The notes under the pieces: model-generated
The model's database searches: none
Told to the model about the DNA's origin: nothing
The model's input: the letters and a program-made list of their open reading frames with translations, nothing else
Translations under genes and position numbers: made by a program
Shown: positions 1 through 11,343 of the stretch, piece by piece
How positions within the stretch are numbered: the first letter of the stretch is position 1
How the letters are laid out: the number at the start of each line of letters is the position of its first letter
Assembly: GCA_963930655.1 (NCBI GenBank)
Contig: OZ005610.1
Coordinates: 16,621,001 to 16,685,000, forward strand
Reading direction: 5' to 3'
DNA length: 64,000 nucleotides
Origin: Myrica gale
Lineage: Eukaryota; Streptophyta; Magnoliopsida; Fagales; Myricaceae

Positions 1-328
1 GGGGGAGGTTAAAGCTATTAATTTAGCATGCTTTATGGGACAAAAGTTTGTTGTTTGAATTATCCCCACATGTCTCAAGTTGGTTTAGTAGCCTAAACAT
101 GCCATAAAACCATCAAAAGTGGCTATCTACATGTACTCTGAATCAACGGAGTGCGCCCTCATCAGCCCTCGCCTCATATCCTAGGTTCTCTTCAAAATTT
201 CTTCACGAAGGGTGTCATCTAGAATGATATAATTGAAAATACTATGAGTCGAATGACACAGTAAGAGATGATTGATGAATTGAAATATTCATGACGAGGT
301 TAAGGTCGACCAATTTCCCTCTCTGGAA

Positions 329-520
329 CTCGCACAATTTTCTTGTGAGTTCTCTGTTTCTAAAAAAGCTAAAAGCTAAGAAAACTAAGAGCTATTTCTA
401 GAAAGGTAGAGTAAATTTCCTCACGCAATTTCCCTATCAAGAAACACACAATTTTCTTGTGAGTTCTCTGTTTCTAAGAAAACTAAGAAAGCAAAGAGCT
501 ATTTCAAGAAAGGTAGAGTC
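329..520. repeat. Two-copy direct repeat at the decayed end of the gypsy pol remnant
   Basis: The segment starting CACAATTTTCTTGTGAGTTC at about 331 recurs at about 447, with similar downstream text (AAAGCTAAGAAAACT, then AGAAAGGTAGAGT). The period is about 116 bp. It replaces the expected integrase C-terminus. Positions 1-328 hold no coding signal I recognise. Confidence 0.6.
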
Positions 521-1276
521 AAACTTCACATCACGATCCGAAGTAATGGTCTTTGGAACACCATGAAGACGAACAACTTCTTTAAAAAATAAGGCAGCTA
601 TATGAGATGCATCAGTAGAACTCTTATATGGGATAAAGTGAGCCATCTTGGAGAATCGATCCACTACCACAAATATGCAATCAATCCCGTGCTGTGTTTG
701 AGGCAAACAAAGATCACAATCCATTGATAAGTCTTCCCAAGGAGCATTAGGGATTGGTAAGGGTTGATAATAACCAACGTTTTGAACTCCTCCTTTGGCC
801 TTTTGACATACTAGACAATTTTGCACAAATCGAGCAACATTACGCTTCAACGTTGGCCAAAAGTAGAGCAACTTCACAAGAGCTTCAGTTTTGTCTCTTC
901 CAAAATGTCCACCAAGTCCTCCAGCATGCAATTCTTCAATGACAAATAATCTCAAAGAACCCTCCGGCAAACAAAGTCGGTTGCCCTTGAACAAATAATC
1001 ATTGATTAACAAATAATCTCTTCTCATCATTCAAATCCAACAATACTTTTAAAAAGAAAGGATCTAAAACATAATATCTTGGTAAGAGATCAAAATCGGT
1101 GATTTCATAAGATAGAGTTGTCAACAAGCTATGTCGTCGACTTAAAACATCAACAACTTTGTTTGATGATCCAACTTTGTGTTGTAGAACAAAAGAGAAT
1201 TTCTCAAGGTATGAAACTCAGCTAGCATGACGAGAATTTAGCTTCTTTTGTCCCTTCAAGAATCTCAAAGCTTCAT
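437..1276 (-). pseudogene. Ty3/gypsy pol remnant: end of RNase H plus integrase
   Basis: Read on the minus strand, this is the junction of RNase H and integrase of a Ty3/gypsy polyprotein, which normally degrades the RNA template and inserts the cDNA. Near 1130-1270 the RNase H tail is visible (FLKGQKKLNSRHA, then VVDVLSRRHSLL). The next part is an HHCC zinc-binding module ([17 protein letters not shown], then CLVCQKAKG) and the first part of the integrase core with two acidic residues, in SMDCD and TSDRDVKF. The third acidic residue (E) is missing because homology stops near 500. A TGA at 1218-1220 replaces the Trp of the usual RHAxWV motif, and a frameshift lies near 1015-1030. The upstream RNase H is cut off by the LTR that begins at 1277. 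It is a related but different lineage from the gypsy pol at 61-63 kb. Confidence 0.85.
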
Positions 1277-4200
1277 TGTGAGACCCTATATGTCATTTTT
1301 GCTATTTGCTTTATGAATTTGTTTTGAATTTAAATTCAAGGGGTCGTTGTTTGGCCAATGTAAGATGTTAAGTTGATTATGATATTTTGAACTATAAGTT
1401 TCCTTAAGTATTTTCATTATGATGTGAAATTATGTTAGTATAATTGTCATGGCCGAATTTTTTTAAAGGTAGATTTCCTTTATGAATTAATTTTTCCATT
1501 TGCTTATTATTATGCTACCATGATTTATGAAATTAATACCAAGAATATATGAAGAGAATTTTATTTCTTATTATTGCTGAAATTCTCTAAGTAGAAATTA
1601 TTACAAAATAATCTATAGTTATGAAATTCTATGTTGAGCATATAAATTATTTTATGTCCTTGATTAGGTAACCTTAATCTCCATTAGGTAGTCTTAAGCA
1701 TCATTAAGAGAATTAAGTGATAAGTTGGTAGGTTTATAGGATAGCTTGATAAAGAAATAAAAGATAAGTTAGTGTGGTTATAATTGAGATAAGTTAGTGT
1801 GCTTGTAATAGAGATAAGCTAGTGTGTTTATAATGGAGATAAGTTAGAGTGTTTATAATAGAGATAAGTTGATATGCTTGTAATGGTGATAAGCTAGTGT
1901 GCTTATAGTGGAGATAGGTTAATGTGCCTATAAAGTAGACCATGTGATAAGAGATAAATAAAATGAAAAAGTAGAAATCAAAGACAAGAGAGGAGTTTAC
2001 GTGAAAGGCAAAGAGAAAATTGAATTGGCTTTTGGGTGATTCACGTGAATGGCTAAGAAGGAGACAATGAATTAAATACAAGTAAAGGAGATAAGACAAA
2101 TAACATGTCAACCGGCCATTCCACCCAATGAGGTTAGGCGATACAAACAAAGTTGCTTTTCTCCTTTTCTCATGTTTTAGGTTAGATTCATTTGCTTTTA
2201 CACTTCTCCTCACCGAAGCACTACACTCCTCCGTATCCCTCTCTCATTTCAACTCTCATTTCATTTCATTCCACTTCATTTCACTCATCTTTCTTTTGGT
2301 CGAGAAACCCTCTTCACTTCTCCAAGCTCCTTTTCCCTTCTTCACGCCACTTCCAGCAGCTGCCCTCATCTCATTTCTCTCACCTTCCAGCCTCATCACA
2401 GCACCTCCTTGTTGCTCTCATTTCAGCCACTTTATAGCCACATTAGAGAGAAGCCGAGAGTTTAGAGTGGAAGGAGATTTTGTTGTCTTGGCTGAGTGAC
2501 ATAGTAGGAGGAAGAGGTAATAGGTTTTGGTCCTTGCATGCACATTTTCTTGTTCCTTTCTTTCCTAGGTTTTTACCTTGAGTATTTTATGCTAGGTATT
2601 TTATTTCCCTAATTAGCTCTCGTGTTCAGCACAACAAGGTAATGCCGAAATTTTGGTTAGTGCAAGGACTTTCTTGGCCGAACCCTTGCATGTCTCATTT
2701 CCTTCTTGATTTGATTGTATACCTCTTTCTTTCCCTTGAATAATTGTTAGATCTAGTGAATGAGAAGTACTATGATGTTGAATGAACAAATGCATGTGAA
2801 AATGATTCTGAGATGTGAAAGAAAATGTCAACTTTGAATTAAAACACTAAATAGCTTGCTGTTTGGAGTCTTGAATAAGATATGAAAATAATTTGAAGTA
2901 AGCCATGTAATTATGTTAATTAGGGCTTAGGTCAGTGACCTAAACTTAATGAATTAATGTGAATTGTAATGATTAAAAGAGTTGAGGTAAACAAGGTAAA
3001 ATGGTCATGATTAATCAAGAGTATATTGGTTAATTGCATAGGTCAGCAAATTAATCACCTTAATACCAAATTGATTTCATTGGTACCTTGAAGATAATTG
3101 TACTTGAGTTCATAGAAGATTAAATTCATGTGGAGATGGTATGCACTTATAGCATGAATTGGGTGCATTTGTGAAAGATGGAAGTCTTAGAACTGAGGTC
3201 AATGTATATAGATTAATTTTGGCCTCGGGTCAGCCGAGGGATTGTCACTAAGTGCAAAGAAAAGGAGTATCACGCCTAGGTTAAATCCTATAATCATTGG
3301 CAGCACCCTAGCATACCTTGTAAGGTTAAATTGATGGAATTGAATCGATGAAATTGCTAAGTTTAATTAATGCAAGTTGCTGTTTCGGTATATAGATTTC
3401 ATGGATAGGTTTTGGAATCGATATGATTGATGGAAAGAATAATGATACAAGAGTAAGTATGAAGTTGATGTGGGATAAGTGAAACAACAACCGTTCATGT
3501 ATCGAACGATAAATTAGGTCAAGTAATTAAGTTAGATTAATACCTAATTGGTATCCGATTATACGTTGATTATTAGATTTCACGTAAGACTTTACGTAAA
3601 TGAAATTACATGTTTTACGATATGAGCTTTGAAGCCGAGAGCATATAGGAATATTTTGTATGCTTCCTTAAGTGTTTGTTCTTAAAGTATTAAGTGAGGT
3701 ATTTAAATTGCTTGCAGGCGAACTTCATACCAAAACTCAAAGAAGACCAAGGTAAGTGGAAGTAAGTAGAAACTTACACTTTTACGAAAACTGGAATGGT
3801 ACACAACATGTTTTATCATGAACAAGCATAGCATCATAAGCAAACATGACATGACACGAGCATTGCATGATTTCCAAAAGAAGTTTTTATGCAATGAAAG
3901 CAAGAAAGTTTTACGTCAACTTAAGTTAAGGGCTCTGGTCGGTACCGTACCATCAAGAAGGGCACCCATACCGAAGGATGAATGCGAGAAGGATGAGTGA
4001 ACCCTAGAGGTAAGTGCAACCACACTGAAGGACGAATGCGAGAAGGTGGGCTAGCTCTACCAAATGATATGTCCCCAAGGGAAAGGGAGACGGTTTCGAT
4101 GGGAACGCACAACCCTGACTTCAGGGGATAAATGGAGCGTATGTAACCCACAAGTCAAGAAAATACTTTCCAAGGACCATGTGTCATTTTAAGTTCAGGA

Positions 4201-4717
4201 GCATGTTTTTCAAGATCAAGATTGTTACAAGTGCAAGCATATATTTCAAGAGCAAGTACATGTGCATATGCAACCATGAAACAAGCATGTGCATAAAGAT
4301 TTACATTTATTCATGATATTCATGTTCAAGTCATAAATTCATGTTGCAAGTTTACGTTTTTCCTTATTGAGTCTTTTGACTCACAGTTTTCAAAATGCAT
4401 CATTCCAGATGTTTCAGGTGAAGGAAGTTAGGAAGACTATCTGTCTTAAGAGAGAAGACATTTTTTGTATTTTGTTGTGGTGACTGTTGACCGTTGTGGT
4501 CTGTCACTTGGGTTATGTAAATCTATGTGTTATGTAATTAAATTACTAACCCTCTTTCGAGATCTAATATATAAGATAGGTCATGATGAGTTGGCCTGTC
4601 TCTCTTTCGATTTTATTCCGCTGTATGTATGTACGTATGATTAAGTTCGCTGGGGCTTTCCCTCGGGAATGCTCGCGGCTATCACTGTTTGTTCGGGATT
4701 GCGTTCGGGGCATGACA
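1277..4717 (+). mobile_element. Long 5' LTR of a Tekay/Del-like Ty3/gypsy element (subfamily A)
   Basis: The LTR runs from TGTGAGACCC to GGGGCATGACA, with TG...CA ends, and is about 3.44 kb. It is followed by a Met-tRNA-type primer binding site and a gag ORF, so it is a 5' LTR. It interrupts the minus-strand pol remnant at 1276. Inside are a run of about 31-bp GATAAGTTAGTGTG repeats, copies of a CTGAAGGACGAATGCGAGAAGG motif (about 3970-4045), and the hairpin GAGTCTTTTGACTC at 4369-4382 that recurs in the other LTRs of this superfamily. Subfamily A also includes the LTRs at 18139, 37072 and 63471. Tekay/Del assignment is inferred from LTR length, PBS and gag type. Confidence 0.85.
1760..1940. 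repeat. Tandem ~31-bp repeats (GATAAGTTAGTGTG type) inside the LTR
   Basis: About five degenerate units of the form GATAAGYTAGTGTGYTTATAA are arranged head to tail. Shorter runs of the same GATAAG/CTTATC text occur in the LTRs at 5647 (minus, about 9060-9260), 29880 and 37072, so the block is a conserved LTR component. Confidence 0.65.
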
Positions 4718-4723
4718 ATTAAG

Positions 4724-4734
4724 TGGTATCAGAG
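4724..4734 (+). other. Primer binding site (initiator Met-tRNA type)
   Basis: TGGTATCAGAG lies six bases after the LTR end at 4717. This is the usual plant LTR-retrotransposon PBS complementary to the 3' end of Met-tRNA. It fixes the 5' LTR boundary and the plus orientation. Confidence 0.8.
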
Positions 4735-4875
4735 GAATAGAGAGTAGGGCCATAAGACATAGGGAATAGATTAGAACCCTAAACCCTAAGAGATAAGCTA
4801 TATGTTAAGTGTCAAATATGCTAGACTTCTAAGTTGAGTTGTGCTCTATGCTAAACGATGACCTTGAAGTGCAGG

Positions 4876-5646
4876 ATGGCACCTAGAGGACCACAGCGAA
4901 ATCGGGGACCCAAGGATTCGGGTGTCACCACTTATGAAGTCTTAAGGCACATGGCTCAGCTTATTGCCGAGCAGGTGCAACAAGGTGCCAATGTAGAAGG
5001 GGCAAGAGGTCGCCCTGAGGGATGCACCTTCGATCAGTTTAATCGCCAGCATCCGCTAATGTATAATGGCAAAGGAGATGCTATTTTAGCAGAGAACTGG
5101 TTGGTGGAGATAAAGGAGTTACTTGAAGTCTTGGGGTGTACGGATGCCCAGAAACTGAGCTTTGCTACCTTTAAGCTACAAGGAGATGCCAAAAGGTGGT
5201 GGTTGTCTTTGAAAATATTATTAAGTCAGGAGTTGGGGGAACAGCCCATAACCTGAGAAAGATTTCAACAAGAGTTCTTAGATCGTTACTTCCCAAGGAC
5301 GACTCGGGAAGCAAAAGCAAGGGAGTTTGCTACCCTAACTCAAGGTACTATGACAGTGGAGCAATACTCTGGCCGATTCACGGAGTTAGTGCGGTTTGCC
5401 CCTACTTAGTACCAGATGAAGAGAGGAAGGCTAGGAAGTTCGAGGAGGGACTTCACCCACGGATCTACGACAGGGTCTATAGCCATAATTTGAAGACCCT
5501 AGCCGAAGTGATAGAAAGAGCGGTGATTGTGGAGTGAGGACTACAAAGAATAACGACGTATCATGAGTAGCAAAAAAGGAAGGCTTCTTCAAATCCAATA
5601 ATACCACATATGCCCTGGAAGAGAAATAAGCCGGATTCATCTCAGA
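4876..5646 (+). pseudogene. Gag of Tekay/Del-like gypsy element, truncated
   Basis: This encodes the capsid-type Gag protein that packages the element's RNA. I chose the ATG at 4876 (MAPRGPQRNRG) because upstream residues in frame do not look conserved. The retrotransposon gag domain is recognisable from LPxMYNGKGDAxLAENWL-like text through KLSFATFKLQGDAKRWW to ERFQQEFLDRYFPRTTREAK and FEEGLHPRIYDRV. A TGA at 5254-5256 sits where a Trp (ITWERF) is expected, a one-base deletion near 5400 shifts the frame, and further stops follow at about 5535. The C-terminal zinc knuckle and all of pol are absent because a reversed LTR begins at 5647. The element is dead; it sits directly behind its own LTR and PBS. 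Confidence 0.85.
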
Positions 5647-6820
5647 TGTCACGCCCCGAACGACATCCCACAGGGACCGTGACAACCGCGAGCTATCCCC
5701 CGGATGGCTCCAGTGTTCTTACTTACATACTTACATGCTTACGGCGGAAACATACAGGATCGCGAGGGATTCGAGCTAAATCATACATAATCAGGGTTCT
5801 CATTAAGTTTTTCATACAAAACATATATAACACATCAAAAGCCAACTAGTGACGATCAAGCCACTATCATCAAAATTTTGAAACATAATTCTTGTGCTTC
5901 TATGTCAGGTAGTCCTCCTGACTCTCTTCACCTGAGGCATCTGGAATGACACAATTTTGAAAACGTGAGTCAAAAAGACTCAGTAAAGGAAAGATATAAA
6001 TTTGAAACATGTTCTTGACTTATGCTTGCTTAATCATGAAAAAAAACTTGATAAATGATGCACATGCATGTCATGGATATGCATATGCTCTTGCTTAAAT
6101 TCGGCCCCAGGCCCTTGAAAATATTTCTTTCGTACTTGCTTGTAAAATTGGCCCTTGGCCCTTGAAAATCACTCATGCATACTTGTGTTATTCTTGGCCT
6201 TTTCATAATTATTTCATATATCTTACTGTGGGCTCGCTCCATTTAACCCCTGAAGTCAGGGTTGTGCGTTCCCTTTGGAACCGTCCCTGAATTCCCTTGG
6301 AGACCTTACATACGGTCAAGCTAGCGCACCTTCTCGCATTCGTCCTTCAGTGGCTAGACATGACCCTTGGAGGCCCACACCTTCTCAATGTCCTTCAGTG
6401 TGGTTTGCACAGCCTATTGGATTCACCCATCCTTCTCGCATTCGTCCTTCGGTATGGGAGTCCATCTTAATGGTACGGTACCGACCAGTGCCCCTTAACT
6501 TAACTTATCGTTTCATAAAACTTTTCGTAGTCTTTCCATAAAATCATTGCATAAACATTCTCTTTGAAAAATTCATGCAATGCACATGTCGTGTCATGCT
6601 CGATTAAATCTCATGCTTGTTCATGAAACAATGCAGTGTGTCATTCCAGTTTTGAAAAGAACCACTTACTGTCCACTTACTATTCCACTTACACTTGGTC
6701 TTCCTTGGTAGTGTATAAGACACGTGGATCGCGTACAAGCGATTCAAATATTTCTTAGACTTTAAGAAATAGTACGTAATCATTAAACATTTGTATTTTT
6801 TGAAATCGGTTATCAACCAA

Positions 6821-6863
<43 letters not shown>

Positions 6864-9437
6864 TGAAATTCTTTTAATCATTTAAAATATTTATTTACTC
6901 TTTTCTTTAACTAATACTCAAAACTTAGGTTATTTAATCATTAATATTTTTATTGCAATATAATATACATTTATACATGTCTTGATTAGGGTTTAATTAA
7001 CACCAACGGATTTAGGATTAGACCTAAGTCTCTCATTATTTCATGTGTTTTACTTAAATCTTACATTAAACCACTAATAGCTTTAATCATGATTAAATCT
7101 TGATTTGGACCTTAAACCTCAGTTAATCCGAAATACTAGCCCTAACTAGGGTTCCGAATAATTATTATTTCAATTAGCCAAATCTCCAACACAACAATTA
7201 TAACCTATTTATCATAATTTACCATTAGGGTTCTTTTACTTAACCATTCGGCCAACACTAGTTTTATGCATCCTTTAATCACAACTTCAACTCCAATGGT
7301 GATCCCATCCTCCATTCAACAATTTCACAACCTAGGATCTAAGAATCCAAACACCAACACAATATATCATGCTTATACCATTCGGCCAACACATGTTTTC
7401 ATCCAAATAATTAGGTTTTCTTTTGTTTCCTTCAATTTGCATGCATCCTTTACCTAACATAATCATCTACCATTCATTGGGTCATAAATCTTGCACATAT
7501 CATGGCCAATGTCCAGATCTAAACATATACAAAATTATACATGAAATCCTAAGCATCTCATATTCGGCCATACCTCAAAATGTCACATTTTTCATGCTAA
7601 AAATTATAACATGCATATCCTTTGCATTTGTGACCTAACTAGCATGCATCAACTTCATATCTTCATCAAATATTCCCATCAACATTAGATCTACACTTTA
7701 GGAACTTCAACAACAATAGATCTAAGGAAATATTCATCTTACATTCGGCCAATCATAACATAAGTCTAGATCTAAACTTATCTTACATACATTGTTCTCC
7801 TTTTGTATTTATGACCTATTTGCATGCATTAACTCCATAGATCCGAACCTCTTTCACATGTACATTGTTTTTACATCATCAAGAACATAGTCAAATACTT
7901 AGATATAATATTAGAAAGACCAACAACACAAGATCTAAGCATATAATTCGGCCATCACTATGCTTAACCAACAACAACACATTTGGCCTTACCTTGTTGA
8001 TTATCCCAAGCTTGAGTACCTAGAAAAATAAAATGCTCTAGGTTAGTACTAATGAAAAACTTTAGACAAGAATACTAAAGAGAATCAAGCCTACCTCTAC
8101 CTTCACCAAGCTTTTTACCCAAACTCCTCTTTCTTCCAAGTTTCGGTTCACCCTCCTTAGAAAATATCCAAGCTTGATTTGAGGAGCTAATGTGGGTTCT
8201 ATGGTGGGTAAAAGAATGTGGTAAACTTGAATGATTAGTCCTAATGGAAATGGACTAACTTCTTCAAGAGAAATGAGGCTAATGATTGGGGTTTTCAAGG
8301 AAGAAAATGAGGTTGCACAAAGAGAGATTTGGTCACCACCAAAAGAGGTCTAACTTAGGTTCTTGTAGTGTGATTTAGAAGGCAAGAAGAGTGTGGTTTA
8401 GAGTGTAAGAGGAAAAAGCAAACCTTGAATCCTAGATGGGTGGTTCGGCCAAGGGAAGAAAGTGGGAGAGAGTTGAGAGCAATACAATATTCGGCCAAGT
8501 GAGGAGGAATTGGAGAGTGAAGTGAAGTGTAAAATTCGGCCAAGGCATTTGCAAGTGTGAGGTGTGAGAGAATGAGTCTCCCAAGGAGAGTAAATGCTAT
8601 GACACATGACTTGAGGTGTTGAGATGACAAGAGGGAAATTTGAAAGAGGAAAAGGGGATGCATGGGTCTTGGCCGACCAAGCATGGGTTCTAATCTCTCT
8701 CTCTCTTCTTTTATTTCTTTTCACCTTTTTATCTCTCATCACTTGTCTCCTAAAGCATGACTTTGAATTGATTTCTCTCTCTTTTTCCCCCAACCCATTT
8801 GGTCTCTACGTGAATCATCCTTTCTCCTTTGCTTTTCTCTCTTTTTTCTTCCATGTGTTGTCTTGTCTCATGAATGCACCTCTTACACATCTTACACTTC
8901 ACATGGCAATTTACTTTTGGCTTTTTCAATTCACTACATACTCATTCACGTAAAAGCCATCTCCTTAACTATCATTTACTTTGTTTGGTTGCCTTCCAAC
9001 CAACTTAGTTACTCTCACATTTGAAATGCAACTAACTTTCAACTTGGTTACTACCTTCACCTAACTTATCTCTTATAAGCTCTCTAGCTTATCTAATCCA
9101 TTTCATTAGCTTATCATCTCATAAGCATGATATCTTATCTCATGATAATGGCTCTAGCCTATCTCTACAATAACCACAAGGACTTATCACCCTAAAAGTT
9201 TCCTAACCTATCATCATGCTTGCTTATCACTATGATAAGCAAGTGTGCTTATCATTTAAAATCTCTCTTAAACCTTATCACATGCTTAAATAACTTATCA
9301 TTTAATATTCTAATGAAAATTCTACTTATTAATCTAGGCCTCATAGTAATAATATATGCCACATATGAATGTCACAAAATATTCATGCAATTTCTCAAAA
9401 GAAATTCATGATGTTATCCATTAACTATTTTCGGCCT
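5647..9437 (-). mobile_element. Reversed long gypsy LTR (subfamily B), 5' end truncated
   Basis: On the plus strand it begins TGTCACGCCCCGAACG, the reverse complement of the 3' end of these LTRs, and interrupts the gag above. It matches the LTR at 29880-33995 in reverse; for example 8355-8700 pairs with 30950-31270. Similarity stops near 9437, about 360 bp before the expected GGGGTCTCACA end, so the 5' end and its target duplication are lost. It contains the hairpin GTGAGTCAAAAAGACTCAG at 5965-5983, three CTTCTCGCATTCGTCCTTCAG-type motifs (about 6331-6455) and an (AT)n run. Confidence 0.8.
6823..6860. repeat. (AT)n microsatellite
   Basis: Uninterrupted AT dinucleotide run of about 19 units within the reversed LTR. 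A shorter run occurs at the matching place in the LTR at 11344 (about 12680-12697). Confidence 0.9.
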
Positions 9438-10380
9438 ATTGACTCCTTGGCCGAATATTCATCACGCATTATTTGTATCTAAAAATATTATAAATGTATG
9501 AGACATTTAAAAAATAAATTAAACAAAAAAATAGCTATACGTTCTACATAGGTAATAAATACCTTTTTCTAAACCACGAAGGGAATTCTACTTCGTTCCT
9601 TCGATCAACGTCTACTTGTAATTGTTTTCTGAGTTCGTGTAAATGAAAAGTCACCTATTCTAAATGTGGACTGAGTTCTGCATAGTTGTTAAGTACATAC
9701 TATCATTATAAGAAATATAGTTTCAGGTGAGTGAACTTTCTCTGACAAAATATTAATTTCATCATGCAAAATCATCCAGTTCAGACCGATCAAAAACACG
9801 TTCAAGCGTATCTCTGGTGTGATAACATACACGCGTAAAATTCCAAACGAACAAGCAAACCGTCCAGACGAACAAGCAAACCATTCGGACTCTCTGCAGG
9901 ATGACAAATTCCAAATCTTCATATTTTAGTGACAATTAGAATCATCACAATTTTTACAATACCATCCAGACTCTTTTTATACAACGTCCGCACAGACATT
10001 ACCTAATAAAAATCATCATGAACATGCAATTTAGTCCGGACAGTACAAAAAAGGTCTAACAAGTATCAGCGCTTCTTCTGTGAATCGTGTGGTTCCACAT
10101 TGCAAAACTTCATACAAGTGACATCAAAACCGTTCGGACTAATAAATAGTGTCCGGATGGTATAAGTTCGAGAACCATTGGTTGGGAATATTTAACGACG
10201 TTAAATTTGATTGGTTAAGTGTGAATATAACCGTTGAGAAGCATCCGAACGCTATGAACTACGTTCAGACGCTTCCTGAACACATTAAACCTACCAGACT
10301 TTGTGAAACTCACTCTCTTCTCTCAAACTTTTCTCCCAAACGTTTTCAATGCCCGTTCGAGATCTCTCAAAGAACTTCAG
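9438..10380 (+). other. CACTA-associated motif cluster and non-coding 5' exon, copy 1
   Basis: The first ~220 bp are AT-rich with nothing recognisable. From about 9780 the stretch is peppered with variants of a palindromic motif: CCATTCGGAC near 9884, TAGTCCGGAC near 10035, CCGTTCGGAC near 10130, GTGTCCGGATGG near 10150, CATCCGAACG near 10231. It ends with a putative 5' exon and donor, CTTCAG/GTAAAA at 10380/10381, matching the layout at 15319-16045 and 29531-29879. Confidence 0.6.
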
Positions 10381-10629
10381 GTAAAACTTTCTTTATGAAT
10401 TTACTTCTCAATTTCAGCCTTTTCAAGTTAATATCGTCCGCTGTTTAGTTTGTTATGTTGTTTGCCTCCATCAAATAACGTTGTTTTATTTGTGTTCATC
10501 GAAACACCATTCAGACATTGTTTTCAACCGTCCGGACGGTATTGTCACATGCGGGTGCCTAAAATTTAAACCACATAGTTTGTCGTTCGTGCGAACTGTA
10601 TTGTCACGTCCAGGTGATAATGTTTTGAT

Positions 10630-11043
10630 GGTTTTTGCTAGGTTGACCACGGAACGCTCTGGGAGAAGTATCACCAATGTCGGGGGGAAAGAACTAGTGA
10701 CCAGCTTGGGTAGACCCCTCTATAAAGGAGTTAAATGAGAGTACTCGGTCAATAATGGAGCTGACGCATTCGTTGTGCATGGAACTCCAATGTTGTTTGA
10801 CCTGTCTGGAGACCAAACTTACTCTAACGGATCGGGCTCTAACGGAAGAGCTGAATATTATGCAAATGTAATTGTTCTCTATGAGAGAACAATTGTCTCA
10901 GTTGTCCTAGTTTGTTCATACCATTCCGATACTGTTGCAAACACTCGTCAGACGAGTGGATAATATGGAGGTGCATTTGGCGCATGTTCGTGATGCCCTC
11001 AGATAAGATATGGATGAGTTAGAGGCAGCTCATGATTTGGACT
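10630..11043 (+). pseudogene. C-terminal coiled-coil fragment of the CACTA-linked accessory gene, copy 1
   Basis: Function unknown. Reading through stops in plus-strand frames gives a heptad-like region (MELTHSLCMELQ, then LETKLTLTDRALTEELNIMQM, MREQLSQLS, RRVDNMEVHLAHVRDAL, MDELEAAHDLD). It resembles the C-terminus of the gene copy ending at 19446 (MMELTLRMQ, SGRLTSLEQNIVDMDVG). The N-terminal domain found in the other copies is missing, so the 5' exon at 10380 and this tail are probably joined by a deletion. Motifs CCGTCCGGACGG (near 10530) and ACGTCCAGG (near 10605) sit just upstream, in the presumed intron. At least two in-frame stops are present. The assignment rests on position and coiled-coil similarity only. 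11044-11343 has no feature I recognise. Confidence 0.45.
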
Positions 11044-11343
11044 AGTCTCTTGTTTATGCTTTATCACTATTATTTATTTATCGTTTGAATGACTATTTCC
11101 GGCTTGTACTAGACATTACGATTGTGTTTTTCGTTCGGTATTTGTATTATTTTTTATATTTTATATTAATTATTTTTTTCACTAGATTAAATTTATTACA
11201 ATTTAAACGGATAATTAGTAAAATCAAATGGGTGATTAGTACGAGTGATATGTTAATGGAACAGTTAGTGTAATTAGATTGTAACGGTTAGTGTAATTAG
11301 CTTGCAATTACAATTAAATTGGTGTTAGTTATCACGGATATTT

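Noticed and set aside
4724..4735. tRNA gene fragments at TGGTATCAGAG sites
   Set aside because: These are primer binding sites directly after LTR ends; no tRNA cloverleaf can be drawn around them.
4770..4785. Telomere-like ACCCTAAACCCTAA
   Set aside because: Only two units, and the same text occurs at the same place in the gypsy leader at 34056, so it belongs to the retrotransposon leader.
8361..8375. TTCTTGTAGTGTG, possible CACTA terminus
   Set aside because: It lies within the homologous body of a gypsy LTR, and no TIR partner or subterminal repeats surround it.
8355..8793. Overlapping open frames of 109-131 residues on the minus strand
   Set aside because: They lie inside a gypsy LTR, are mirrored at 30950-31270 in another LTR copy with shifting frames, and show no domain.
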